NCBI RefSeq assembly: GCF_004341845.1
Contig: NZ_SLVB01000001.1
Coordinates: 1,116,001 to 1,180,000 of the forward strand
DNA: 64,000 nt
Source: Novosphingobium sp. PhB165
GTDB lineage: Bacteria > Pseudomonadota > Alphaproteobacteria > Sphingomonadales > Sphingomonadaceae
Direction: 5' to 3'
Shown here: positions 27,881-38,656 of the stretch, piece after piece
How the letters are laid out: each line of letters starts with the position of its first letter
Numbering within the stretch: the stretch's first letter is position 1
Made by a program: the position numbers and the translations under genes
Notes under the pieces: model-generated
What the model was told of the DNA's origin: nothing
Seen by the model: only the letters and a program-made list of their open reading frames with translations
Database searches by the model: none

Positions 27881-28219
27881 TCAGGCGACCTGAAGCAGCG
27901 GCGCTTCTTCGACCAGAGTGCCCGATGCGGGGCAGGCTTCGGGCTCGTCGATGATTGCCTTGACCTCGCGGCCGGCGTCGAGAAGCGCACGGTGAACGCG
28001 GATCATGTCGTTCTGGCATTCGATCAGCGAGCGCTGCGACTTGGCAAGGCGCAGGATCGCGGTCTGGCCCGTGAAATTCGCCACGCCGTCCGCCTGGCGT
28101 GCCAGCAGCATCGATTCCATCAGGCGGGCAGAGGCAAGGAGCGCCGAATCGAGCGAAAGCTCGGCTTCGGGGAGCTGGCGGCTGATGCGGGCAGTGGCTG
28201 CGGAAATCGTCATCGACAT
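27881..28219 (-). CDS. Small helical hypothetical protein
   Basis: A 112-aa protein, mostly alpha-helical, with no signal or membrane segment. GGAGG lies 7 nt before the ATG. The pattern (LASARLMESMLLARQ ... LAKSQRSLIECQNDMIRVHRALLDAG) suggests an amphipathic helical bundle or dimer. It lies 66 bp downstream of the membrane-anchored LuxR-type regulator on the same strand. Unnamed family. Confidence 0.7.
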   Translation of the reverse strand: MSMTISAATARISRQLPEAELSLDSALLASARLMESMLLARQADGVANFTGQTAILRLAKSQRSLIECQNDMIRVHRALLDAGREVKAIIDEPEACPASGTLVEEAPLLQVA

Positions 28220-28285
28220 AAGGACCCTCCATCGACGCCTTCGACCCGAACGAGACGCCTGACATTGTGAGCGATCGAGGCTGGC

Positions 28286-28879
28286 TCACGAGAGCCGGCT
28301 CAGCGCCGTGGCAAGATCCAGTCCAAACACCGCAACAAGCAGCAGGCCGCCGGCGATGAGGACCATGGCTGCCATGCGGTTGAGACCTGCATCGGGACCA
28401 TCGAGCACCTCGGGAACAAGCCGGTCGACCGGTTCGGCGTGCCAGGGCGCCTCCACTCTGAAGGTCACTCCATCGGCAAGCCTGAGGCGGTCGCCCTGCT
28501 CGTCCTGCCCCCATTCTTCGGCGGCAACGTCGATTGGCGAAACCTGAGGATTCTTGTCTGGTAGAGGATTACAGGCTGCATCCGGCAGCTTCTGGTACTG
28601 GCGATAGACGCGCGCCAGCTCCGCGCGCGGCGGCGAGCCGGTGCGATTGCGAACGCCTTCGATGCGCTGATTCACCGCGCTTTCGGAAATCCCGAGTTCC
28701 CATGCGATTTCCTTGCTCGTGCGATTCTCCGCCACGAGGCTCAACACCTCATGCTGTTTCTCGGTCAACAGCGGCAAGACTTCCAAAATCCGCCGAAACT
28801 GCGCCGATTCCGGTTCGTGCGCCCAACAATCGATTTCCATCGAACCCGTACTTCCCCGTTCCAACGGGGCATCCCCCAC
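28286..28879 (-). CDS. LuxR-type HTH regulator with C-terminal transmembrane anchor
   Basis: A 197-aa protein. Residues 38-95 form a LuxR/GerE helix-turn-helix (LTEKQHEVLSLVAENRTSKEIAWELGISESAVN is the conserved core; quoted here only as position 38-70). A polar linker follows, and residues 169-190 form one hydrophobic helix near the C-terminus. There is no N-terminal ligand or receiver domain, so the layout is that of a membrane-tethered regulator. The GTG at 28877-28879 has AAAGGA upstream; an ATG at 28838-28840 is a possible shorter start. It is divergent from the TonB receptor at 29188, the most likely target. Confidence 0.82.
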   Translation of the reverse strand: MGDAPLERGSTGSMEIDCWAHEPESAQFRRILEVLPLLTEKQHEVLSLVAENRTSKEIAWELGISESAVNQRIEGVRNRTGSPPRAELARVYRQYQKLPDAACNPLPDKNPQVSPIDVAAEEWGQDEQGDRLRLADGVTFRVEAPWHAEPVDRLVPEVLDGPDAGLNRMAAMVLIAGGLLLVAVFGLDLATALSRLS

Positions 28880-29187
28880 CCCGCCGGTCCTTTCTTGCTA
28901 CATATATGTCGGTAACCAATTGGTGTTCAACCCGGCGCACTGGCAAATGCCATCGAGCGAGCGGCTTTTCCGGCAGCTTAAATGGGACCTTTTCCAGACC
29001 AATCGCCGAAACGGCGCGCTCGGCCGCCAGAATTTCCTGCGCGGGCCTTAACTACGTTCGCAAACCCAATGCTTTAGCCGTGCCCGTGCACCGAATTCGT
29101 CAGTCTGTAACAACTGCGACGGGACCATTACAATTTCTTACCATTCGAGGATTTGCCGGGAGGCACTCTCCATCTAGCCCGGAAAAC
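28880..29187. promoter_or_regulatory. Divergent control region between LuxR-type regulator and TonB receptor
   Basis: A 308-bp gap, AT-richer than its surroundings. Two short perfect palindromes stand side by side near the regulator: ACATATATGT (28900-28909) and ACCAATTGGT (28915-28924). Either could be an operator or, for the first, overlap a -10 element. No gene is seen here. Confidence 0.45.
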
Positions 29188-32052
29188 ATGAGGACCTCCG
29201 CTATCGCCCGCACACGCGCCCTGCCCGCACACCACAGTGCGCTTTACCTTGCGCTGGCCTCCACGGCGCTGGCCGTGCCGGTGGAGACTCGCGCGCAGCA
29301 GGCTGCGACGGCCGCGCCCGCTGCGGCACCGAAGTCCTCCGCTGCCAAGAGCAATTCCGCCGCCAGCTCGAACGAGACTGTCAGCAATGACGAGATCATC
29401 GTCACCGGACAGGCGGTTCCCGGCGCGGTGATCGGCGACATTCCGCCGGAGAACCAGATCGGCCCGGGCGAAATCGCATCCTACGGCGTCGATTCGATCA
29501 GCGACCTGCTGAACGAGATCGCCGACCAGACCGCCAGCATTTCCGGCCGCGATTCGTCGAGCGGGCCGGTCGTGCTGGTCAACGGCAAGCGTGTCTCGGG
29601 CGTCAACGAAGTTGGCGACCTGCCGGTGGAATCGGTGCTCCGGGTGGACATCCTGCCCGAGGAAGTGGCCATCAAGTATGGCTACGACGCGCAGCAGAAG
29701 GTGGTGAACATCATCCTGAAGCGCCGCTTCCAGTCGCGCGTGGCCGATCTGGGCGGCGGCCTTTCGACCAAGGGCGGCGGCGGTCAGGGCTCGGGCGCGT
29801 TCACCTATACGCGCATCCACGACAACGACCGCGTGAACCTGACCGGCAAGATCAACACGCAGGCCGCGATTCTGGAAAGCGACCGCGATATCCAGCCCGA
29901 TCCCAACAGCGGCATAACCCCGGCGGCCGGGCTTTCCGACGACCGGGCCTATCGCACGCTTCAGGCCTCGACGCGCAACTATGCGCTTGGCGCTAGCCTT
30001 GCGCACGATCTGGGCGGTTCCGCAAACCTCTCGTTCAACGTCAAGGGCACGTACAAGACCAGCCGCTCGCTGGGCGGGCTGGCCGACGGCGAACTGACGG
30101 TTCCCGCCGACAATCCCTTCTCGGACGGCACCGCAACCACGCTCAACCGCTATCTTTCGACCGATCCTTTGAACCGGTCGACCAATACCGGCGATGTCAC
30201 GGCCGGATCGACTTTCAACGTCGACCTGTCCACCCGCTGGAAGCTCTCGGTCATCGCCAGCTACGAGCACACCGAGACGGATACCCGCACCGAGACGGGG
30301 TACGACACCGCCGCGCTGCAAGCCGCGCTCGATGCCGGGGATCCCACGGTCGATCCCTATGGCACGCTGTCACCCGGCCTGCTGGGGAATATGCTGACCA
30401 ATCGCGCCAAGTCCAACAGCGACACCGGCAGTGCCAGCGCGCTGATCTTCGGCAAGCTGCTCAAGCTGCCAGCCGGCGACATGGGCGTGAGCCTGAAACT
30501 GGGCGGCGACTTCACCTCGCAATCCTCGACCACCATTCGCGAAGGCTCGACGATAGACGGCGACGCCAGCCGCACCAACGGCAGCGCCAAGCTCAGCGTC
30601 GATATTCCGCTGACCAGCCGCACCAAGGGCTTCCTCGGCGCGATCGGCACGCTCAGCCTCAATCTCAACGGCGGCATCACGCAAGTTTCGGACTACGGCA
30701 CGCTCGGCACGTTCGGCTACGGGCTCAACTGGACGCCCGTGAAGAACGTGACGGTGATCGCCGCAGTCAACGAGGACCGCAGCGCGCCGACCGTGGCGCA
30801 GCTCAGCAACCCGGTGATCACCACCACCAACCAGCGCGTCTTCGACTATGTGACGGGCGAGTCGGTGCTGGTGACGACGATCACCGGCGGCAACCCGAAC
30901 CTCAAGGCGGATGACCGCCACAGCTTCAAGCTGGGCATCAACACCCAGTTGACCAGCGAGCCCAAGCTCAACTTCAGCGCCAGCTATGTCGACAGCCGCA
31001 ATCGCAACGCCATCATGAGCCTTGGCGGCGTGACCGAGCAAGTCGAGGACGCGTTCCCGGATCGCTTCATCCGCGACGATTCCGGCACGCTCACAAGCGT
31101 CGATTCCCGTCCTGTGAACGTTTATCGCCAGCGCACCGAGCAAGTGCGCTGGGGTTTCAACTTCTCGGCCCAACTCCGCAAGCCCAAGCGCCCCGAGCGG
31201 CGCCCCGGGGAGGGCCCATGGGGCGGCCGTCGGTTCGGTGAGCAGGGCGAGCGGCCTGCCGGTGGTCAAAGACCCGGGCAGACGCCGGGCCAGCAGGCCG
31301 GAGTGCCCCAGCCCGGTCAGCCCGGCGCCGACAACGAGATCACCGTCAACGGCCAGCGCGAGGGCGAAGGCCCCGGCGGCGGCTTCGGCCCTCCAGGTGG
31401 ACCGCCGCCAGACGGTTTCGGCCCTCCCCGCGACGGTCCGCCGCCAGACGGCTTCGGACCGCCTCCCGGTGAAGGCGGTCCCGGTGGCCCGGGCGGCCCC
31501 GGCGGCGGCAGACCCGGCGGCTTCGGCGGCCCGGGTGGGCGCGGCGGACGCGGGTTCTCGGGCGGGAGCGACAACGGCATGCGCCTGCTCGCCTCGGTCT
31601 ACCACACCTGGGTCCTGCGGCAGGACGTGCAGCTTACCGAGGACAGCGAGACGATCGACCTCCTTCACGGCGGCACGATCACCGGCAACGCGACGCCGCA
31701 GCACAAGGTCACCGCCAGCCTTGGCGTAATCGACAACGGCCTTGGCTTCCGGCTGGAGGGCAACTGGCAGAGCGCGACCCATGTCGAGGGCGACGGGCTC
31801 TCCTCGTCCACCGGCAACCTGCACTTCTCGTCGCTGTCCACGCTCGATCTCAGGCTTTTCGGGAACCTGCAAAACCGTTTCCGGGGCAAGGCCTGGGCGC
31901 GCGGCACCCGTGTCAGCCTCTCGATCGAGAACCTGTTCGACCAGCGCCAGCGCGTGACCGATGCCACCGGCGCCACGCCTTATGCCTATCAGAAGGACTA
32001 TCTCGACCCGATGGGCCGGACTGTCCTGCTTTCGGTGCGGCGGATTTTCTGA
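29188..32052 (+). CDS. TonB-dependent receptor with internal Pro/Gly-rich insertion
   Basis: A 954-aa outer-membrane transporter. The signal region ends near ETRAQQ, a TonB-box-like NDEIIVTGQ follows at about 66-74, then the plug (VDSISDLLNEIADQ ... VLVNGKRVSG ... VDILPEEVAIKYGY), then the barrel ending ENLFDQRQ ... SVRRIF with a terminal Phe. Residues about 664-797 (31177-31578) form a Pro/Gly-rich insertion (GPPPDGFGPP repeats, GGPGGPGG) containing a second TonB-box-like NEITVNGQRE at 716-725. The ATG at 29188 follows GGAAAA. The plug resembles a sphingomonad/caulobacter subgroup whose substrate I cannot assign. Divergent from the membrane-anchored LuxR-type gene. Confidence 0.9.
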   Translation: MRTSAIARTRALPAHHSALYLALASTALAVPVETRAQQAATAAPAAAPKSSAAKSNSAASSNETVSNDEIIVTGQAVPGAVIGDIPPENQIGPGEIASYGVDSISDLLNEIADQTASISGRDSSSGPVVLVNGKRVSGVNEVGDLPVESVLRVDILPEEVAIKYGYDAQQKVVNIILKRRFQSRVADLGGGLSTKGGGGQGSGAFTYTRIHDNDRVNLTGKINTQAAILESDRDIQPDPNSGITPAAGLSDDRAYRTLQASTRNYALGASLAHDLGGSANLSFNVKGTYKTSRSLGGLADGELTVPADNPFSDGTATTLNRYLSTDPLNRSTNTGDVTAGSTFNVDLSTRWKLSVIASYEHTETDTRTETGYDTAALQAALDAGDPTVDPYGTLSPGLLGNMLTNRAKSNSDTGSASALIFGKLLKLPAGDMGVSLKLGGDFTSQSSTTIREGSTIDGDASRTNGSAKLSVDIPLTSRTKGFLGAIGTLSLNLNGGITQVSDYGTLGTFGYGLNWTPVKNVTVIAAVNEDRSAPTVAQLSNPVITTTNQRVFDYVTGESVLVTTITGGNPNLKADDRHSFKLGINTQLTSEPKLNFSASYVDSRNRNAIMSLGGVTEQVEDAFPDRFIRDDSGTLTSVDSRPVNVYRQRTEQVRWGFNFSAQLRKPKRPERRPGEGPWGGRRFGEQGERPAGGQRPGQTPGQQAGVPQPGQPGADNEITVNGQREGEGPGGGFGPPGGPPPDGFGPPRDGPPPDGFGPPPGEGGPGGPGGPGGGRPGGFGGPGGRGGRGFSGGSDNGMRLLASVYHTWVLRQDVQLTEDSETIDLLHGGTITGNATPQHKVTASLGVIDNGLGFRLEGNWQSATHVEGDGLSSSTGNLHFSSLSTLDLRLFGNLQNRFRGKAWARGTRVSLSIENLFDQRQRVTDATGATPYAYQKDYLDPMGRTVLLSVRRIF

Positions 32053-32106
32053 CGGTGTGATGGGCGGTGGGCTCTCGCCCGCCACCCATTTTCCGAACCC
32101 GACTTT

Positions 32107-32197
32107 AGTCATTGCGAGCGCAGCGAAGCAATCCAGGGGCGGTTTACGCCGCTCTGGATTGCTTCGTCGGCTTCGCCTCCTCGCAATGACGAAAGGC
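32107..32197. repeat. Dispersed palindromic repeat (GTCATTGCGAG family), copy 2
   Basis: The arms GTCATTGCGAG and CTCGCAATGAC enclose AATCCAG ... CTCTGGATT. It is the same element as 2963-3070 but inverted, placed between the TonB receptor and lepA ends. Confidence 0.85.
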
Positions 32198-32260
32198 GGG
32201 GTGCGAGAATAAGGCGGGGCAAGAGGGATCCCGCTTCCTTCTTCCAACGCCACGGCAAAG

Positions 32261-32296
32261 AAAAAGGGCGGGAGAGCCTCGCTCCCCCGCCCTTTT
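32261..32296 (-). terminator. Terminator of lepA, probably bidirectional
   Basis: AAAAAGGGCGGG and CCCGCCCTTTT form a stem with A and T runs on both sides, between the convergent ends of the TonB receptor and lepA (stop at 32330). Confidence 0.8.
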
Positions 32297-32329
32297 CTCA
32301 ATCCACTCGAAGCGAGCCTGAAGCAGGCC

Positions 32330-34132
<1,803 letters not shown>

Positions 34133-34163
34133 GGAGCGCCGTTAGCAGCGCTTTTGGCCGCTG

Positions 34164-36947
34164 TCAGCCTGCCTTGCGCATTGGCCCCGAATCGCTTGCC
34201 TCGCGAAGGGTGCGCGGAGCGGTGAAAAGCACCGCTCCGTGGGCATCCAGCTCCAGCGGCGCCGCGAATTCGACGCCCATGTGATCTTCGCGGCACCAGC
34301 GCGCATGGGCCAGAACCACGTGATCGTCGGACAGATGCAGCGCGAAGCAAGTCTCGACCGGCACGTTCCACAGCCCTTCCACCAGCGCGCCGGTCTGCGA
34401 CACATTGCGGATTGTGGCATGGTAGATATGGCCGCCGTGCTCCAGCATGACCTTGCGCAGCATGGTCTGGCGCGGCGCACGCGCCGAGCGCGGGCCCTGC
34501 GCGGTGGCGCCAAGGCCCAGCGCCAGCCGCGCCGCCACGCCGACGCCGTCCAGCGGCCGCTCGTAGATATAGCCCTGCACGTGGCTGCACCCGAGCAGGC
34601 GGACGAGGTCCAGCTCGTCCAGCGTTTCCACGCCCTCGGCCGTGGTCTCCATATTCAGCGCCTCGGCAAGGCTGACGATCGAGGAAATGATCGCGCCATT
34701 GCGGCTGCCTTCAATGGCGGCGCCGCGCACGAAGCTCTGGTCGAGCTTGATCTTGTCGAACGGCGCTTTCTTCAGATAGCCGAGCGAGGAATAGCCGGTG
34801 CCGAAATCGTCGAGCGCCAGACGCACGCCGATTGCCTTGAGCGCAGCGAACATCGCCTCGGTCGATTCGTCCTCCCCCAGGAAGACGCTCTCGGTGATCT
34901 CCAGTTCGAGCCGCGAGGGCGCGATTCCGGCGTCCGCGATGGCGCGGGTGACGATCGAGGGCAATGCCGGGTTGGAGAATTGCAGTGGCGAGACATTCAC
35001 CGCCACGCGCACTTCGTCCGGCCACGCCGCAAGATGGCGGCAGGCAGTGCGCAGCGCCCATTCGCCGATCTCGGCAACCAGCCCGGTCTCTTCCGCCACC
35101 GGCACGAAGCGGGCGGGCGAAAGATAGCCGTGGCGCGGATGATTCCAGCGCAGCAGTGCCTCGAAACCGGTGATCCGCTCGGTCGTGGTGCGGATCTGCG
35201 GCTGGTAATGGAGTTCCAGCGTGCCCAGCGCGATGGCGTCGCGCAGGTCCTGTTCCAGTTGCTGGCGTTCCTTGACGTCAGAATGGAGATCGTCGTCGTA
35301 GAAGTAATGCCGCCCGCGCCCACCGCCCTTGGCCGCATAGAGCGCGAGGTCGGCATTGCGGATGATCTCCTCCGCCGTCACGCCGTTGTCGGGGCAGAGC
35401 GAGATGCCCACCGAGGCGCCGATGGTCACTTGCGCGCCGTCGATCGGATAGGCCTGCGACAGGTTCTCGATGATCCGCCGCGCCAGATGGGCAAGGCCCT
35501 CATGCTGGTGATGGCCGGGAAGCAGGACCTGGAACTCGTCACCACCAAGGCGCCCGACACGGCCCATGGCGCCGACGGTGCCGGTCAGCCGCTCGGCCAC
35601 TTGCTTGAGCAGCGCGTCACCGGCCGGATGGCCCATGGTGTCGTTGACTTGTTTGAAGCGGTCGAGATCGAGCAGGAACACCGCGCAGGCGCGGCTTTCG
35701 AGGCGCGGCGAGGTGAGGATCTTCTCCAGCCATTCCGCCATCTGATAGCGGTTGGCGAGCGCGGTCAGCGAATCGAAACGCGCCAACTGCGTCACATGCT
35801 GCTGCGACTTGCGGGTCTCGGTCAGGTCGGTGCCCGAACCACGAAAACCCAGGAAATTGTGGAACTGGTCGAGCACCGGACGGCCCGAGATCGACCACCA
35901 GCGCTCATCCGCCTCGCCCGTCGCGGCGCGTACGGTCAGATCCTGGAACGAGGAGCGCGTGGCGAAGTGGAAGGCCAGCGTGCGCTCGCTCTCCTGCTGC
36001 CCGCCGGTCTCGACATGGAACAGGCTGGCGAACGTGCGCCCGGCCGCCTCTTCCTGCGTGCAGCCGAGAAGCTGGGCAATGCGCGGCGAGACGTACGTGA
36101 CCAGCCCGCGCCGGTCGCTCTCCCAGAACCAGCCCTGCCCGGTGTCTTCATATTCGCCGAGCAGTTCCTCGGCGCGGTGCTGGCGCAGGGCCTGTTCGGC
36201 GCCGCGGGCCGATTCCGCCGCAGCCGTCCGCATCTGGCGTCTGGCGACGACGAGGCCCACGGCACTCCCCGCGACGATGAGGCCGAACGCATGAAACGAA
36301 GTCGACGGCAACGAAGCCCCACACCACAGGGCCACGGTCGCGGTCACGATGGACGTCTGCCGCCCTTCGAGCAGCACGGTCGCCAGCAGCACGGTCAGCA
36401 CGAAGACCGAGATCGTCACGCTTCCGCCAAGCTCGGGAGAGGACAGGGTCCAGTCCGTCGCGGCGGTGCCGAAGAGTGCCATCGGCAATGCGATCGCCAG
36501 CAGCATCAGCGGGTAACGCTTCCAGCTATCGTGCGCGCAGCGTTCCTCGATACGGGCGAGCCACGGCGCGGCAAGGCAGCCAAGCGCCGCGAACAGCGTC
36601 AGCAACGAGGGCCCGGGCCCCGGCGCAGCCCGTGCCACCAGCCCCATAATGACCAGCGCGCAGATCATGCACGGCGCCATCAGTTCCCAGCGGCGGGCAA
36701 TGAAATAGAACAGCGGGTCGCTGCTTCCCCCCTTGGGCCGCAGCAGCGCGAAATTCCCGGCGGCACTGCGCGGGGCAGTCGCTTCCAATACCGGCTCGTC
36801 GACGGCGAGAATGTCCGGAGCACTATCGTGTGAAACAGTCAGCTCCGATTCGCCGGCCGCATCGACGCGCAGCGGCGCAGAGGCGCGCGAATCCGGCACG
36901 CCCTCGCCAGCGGTCGGCCATCGCCGTCTGGAACCTGTTTTCGCCAT
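34164..36947 (-). CDS. Membrane PAS-GGDEF-EAL-PilZ cyclic-di-GMP protein
   Basis: A 927-aa protein. Residues about 87-235 hold several membrane helices, 260-380 a PAS domain (TGQGWFWESDRRG), 380-550 GGDEF with intact GGDEF at 468-472, 560-815 EAL with EAL at 596-598 and DDFGTGYSSLG, and 830-915 a PilZ-like domain (RQTMLRKVMLE, RNVSQTGALVEG). It could both make and degrade c-di-GMP, with PilZ sensing it. No RxxD inhibitory site lies before GGDEF. The N-terminal 60 residues are polar. It is divergent from the flavoprotein gene and precedes lepA by 31 bp. Confidence 0.93.
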   Translation of the reverse strand: MAKTGSRRRWPTAGEGVPDSRASAPLRVDAAGESELTVSHDSAPDILAVDEPVLEATAPRSAAGNFALLRPKGGSSDPLFYFIARRWELMAPCMICALVIMGLVARAAPGPGPSLLTLFAALGCLAAPWLARIEERCAHDSWKRYPLMLLAIALPMALFGTAATDWTLSSPELGGSVTISVFVLTVLLATVLLEGRQTSIVTATVALWCGASLPSTSFHAFGLIVAGSAVGLVVARRQMRTAAAESARGAEQALRQHRAEELLGEYEDTGQGWFWESDRRGLVTYVSPRIAQLLGCTQEEAAGRTFASLFHVETGGQQESERTLAFHFATRSSFQDLTVRAATGEADERWWSISGRPVLDQFHNFLGFRGSGTDLTETRKSQQHVTQLARFDSLTALANRYQMAEWLEKILTSPRLESRACAVFLLDLDRFKQVNDTMGHPAGDALLKQVAERLTGTVGAMGRVGRLGGDEFQVLLPGHHQHEGLAHLARRIIENLSQAYPIDGAQVTIGASVGISLCPDNGVTAEEIIRNADLALYAAKGGGRGRHYFYDDDLHSDVKERQQLEQDLRDAIALGTLELHYQPQIRTTTERITGFEALLRWNHPRHGYLSPARFVPVAEETGLVAEIGEWALRTACRHLAAWPDEVRVAVNVSPLQFSNPALPSIVTRAIADAGIAPSRLELEITESVFLGEDESTEAMFAALKAIGVRLALDDFGTGYSSLGYLKKAPFDKIKLDQSFVRGAAIEGSRNGAIISSIVSLAEALNMETTAEGVETLDELDLVRLLGCSHVQGYIYERPLDGVGVAARLALGLGATAQGPRSARAPRQTMLRKVMLEHGGHIYHATIRNVSQTGALVEGLWNVPVETCFALHLSDDHVVLAHARWCREDHMGVEFAAPLELDAHGAVLFTAPRTLREASDSGPMRKAG

Positions 36948-37199
36948 GCCCTCGCTATTGCAGGCGGGGCCATTTCAAAAGGGTTAAGCCCGCGCCAATC
37001 GGTGACCGCAAAAATCCGAATTTGCTGCGCCTCACAGGGGATAACACTTATCCCCTGACGGGCCCGCGACGGGCACCCGCCCACTTGGGACAGAGCGCAG
37101 CCAAGTGGCCGTTTTCGCTTGCTCCGTTCCCTGCCCCATGCTTGCTTGCAAAGTGACGGGGCGCACGCCCGGTGCGCCCTCTCACGGGAGAGCAAGTCC
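36948..37199. promoter_or_regulatory. Divergent control region with a 23-bp palindrome
   Basis: A 252-bp gap holding the promoters of the GGDEF-EAL gene (minus) and the flavoprotein (plus). CAGGGGATAA-cac-TTATCCCCTG at 37035-37057 is a perfect 10-bp inverted repeat with a 3-base centre. It has no T-run, so an operator is more likely than a terminator. Confidence 0.5.
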
Positions 37200-38537
37200 A
37201 TGCGGCATATCGCGATCGTGGGTTCGGGGCCGGCCGGCTACTACACCGCCGAAGCAGCGCTCAGGCAATGGGGCGACGGTGTGCGCGTCGATATCTTCGA
37301 TGCCCTTCCGGTACCCTTCGGATTGATCCGCAGCGGCGTGGCCCCCGATCATCAGTCGATCAAGGGCGTCTCCCGCCGTTACGAAACGACCGCGCTTTCC
37401 GAAAATGTCCGCTTCGTCGGCAATGTCTATATCGGCCGTGACGTGACCGTGGCCGAACTGCGCGACCTTTACGATGCCGTCGTGCTCGCCACCGGCGCGC
37501 CCAACGACCGCAAGCTGGGCCTTCCCGGAGAGGATCTGGCCAATGTCTTCGGCTCGGCCGCCTTCGTCGGCTGGTACAACGGCCATCCGCAATTCTCCGG
37601 GCTCGCCCCGCAGCTTTCGAACGACACGGCGGTGGTGATCGGCAACGGCAATGTCGCGCTCGACGTGGCGCGCATCCTTGCCAAGTCGAAGGAGGAGTTC
37701 GCGGGCTCCGACATCGTCCGGCACGCACTCGATACCTTGCTGGGGTCGCAAGTCCGCCGCATCGTCATCCTCGGGCGGCGCGGGCCGCACCAGATCGCGA
37801 TGACGCCCAAGGAACTGGGCGAGCTGACCCACCTCACCCGCGCCTGGCCGCATGTCGATCCCGCCGACTTGCCGCCCGCCGCCGAAGACGCCGCGCTCGA
37901 ACCCGGCCAGCGCAAGGCGGTGAGCCATTTGCGCGCCTTCGCGGCGGTCGAATCGGAGGCCGAAACGGGCCCCGAGCCTGAAGGCGGCCGCGTCGTCATC
38001 GATTTCGACTTCTTCGCCGCCCCGCGCGCCATCCTGGGCGAAACCCGTGTCGAGGCGGTCGAGGTGGAGCGCACCCGGCTGGAAAACGGCAAGGCAGTCG
38101 GCACCGGAGAGACCTATCGCATTCCCGCCGGACTGGTGATCGCCTGCATCGGCTACCAGACCTCGCCGATTCCGGACGTGCCCTATGACGACAAGCTCGG
38201 CCGTTTCGCCAATGAGGACGGCCGGATCGCGCCGGGGCTCTATTGCGTCGGCTGGGCCCGGCGCGGCCCCACCGGCACGATCGGCACCAACCGGCCCGAC
38301 GGCTTCGCCATCGTCGAGAAGATTTCCGACGACCTTGGCGGCTTCCGCGCCGATGGCGCCGGCAAGCCCGGCCGTCCCGGCTTCGACGCGCTCGCGGCCG
38401 AACGCGGGATCGACTACGTCAAATTCACCGACTGGCAGAAGATCGACGAGGCCGAGATCGCCAATGCCCGCGACGGCGCCCCGCGCGAGAAGTTCGTCGC
38501 GGTGGAACATATGATAGAGGCCGCCGGCAAGCACTGA
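37200..38537 (+). CDS. FprA/adrenodoxin-reductase-type ferredoxin-NADP(+) reductase
   Basis: A 445-aa FAD/NADPH flavoprotein that reduces ferredoxin-like partners. The FAD motif is VGSGPAGYYTAEAAL, PFGLIRSGVAPDH is typical of the adrenodoxin-reductase group, the NADP motif is VIGNGNVALDVARIL, and GWARRGPTGTIGTN lies near the end. GGGAGAG is about 8 nt before the ATG at 37200. It could supply electrons to cytochrome P450s or ring-hydroxylating oxygenases common in this group; none is in the window. Confidence 0.93.
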   Translation: MRHIAIVGSGPAGYYTAEAALRQWGDGVRVDIFDALPVPFGLIRSGVAPDHQSIKGVSRRYETTALSENVRFVGNVYIGRDVTVAELRDLYDAVVLATGAPNDRKLGLPGEDLANVFGSAAFVGWYNGHPQFSGLAPQLSNDTAVVIGNGNVALDVARILAKSKEEFAGSDIVRHALDTLLGSQVRRIVILGRRGPHQIAMTPKELGELTHLTRAWPHVDPADLPPAAEDAALEPGQRKAVSHLRAFAAVESEAETGPEPEGGRVVIDFDFFAAPRAILGETRVEAVEVERTRLENGKAVGTGETYRIPAGLVIACIGYQTSPIPDVPYDDKLGRFANEDGRIAPGLYCVGWARRGPTGTIGTNRPDGFAIVEKISDDLGGFRADGAGKPGRPGFDALAAERGIDYVKFTDWQKIDEAEIANARDGAPREKFVAVEHMIEAAGKH

Positions 38538-38544
38538 CGCGTTC

Positions 38545-38577
38545 TGCCGGTGGCTGCCGATCCAGCGGCCACCGGCA
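38545..38577. terminator. Hairpin after the flavoprotein gene
   Basis: TGCCGGTGGC and GCCACCGGCA pair around a short loop, 8 bp after the stop. There is no U-run, so termination is possible but unproven. Confidence 0.5.
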
Positions 38578-38656
38578 ACAAATGCGTAATTTTCACTGGA
38601 CCGTCCCGCCGCCGCAGCTATCCCCTGCCACTCTTGCGAACAGGGGGTTACGCACG

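Noticed and set aside
34239..36833. 864-aa plus-strand ORF
   Set aside because: Antisense of the GGDEF-EAL-PilZ gene, with no domain pattern.
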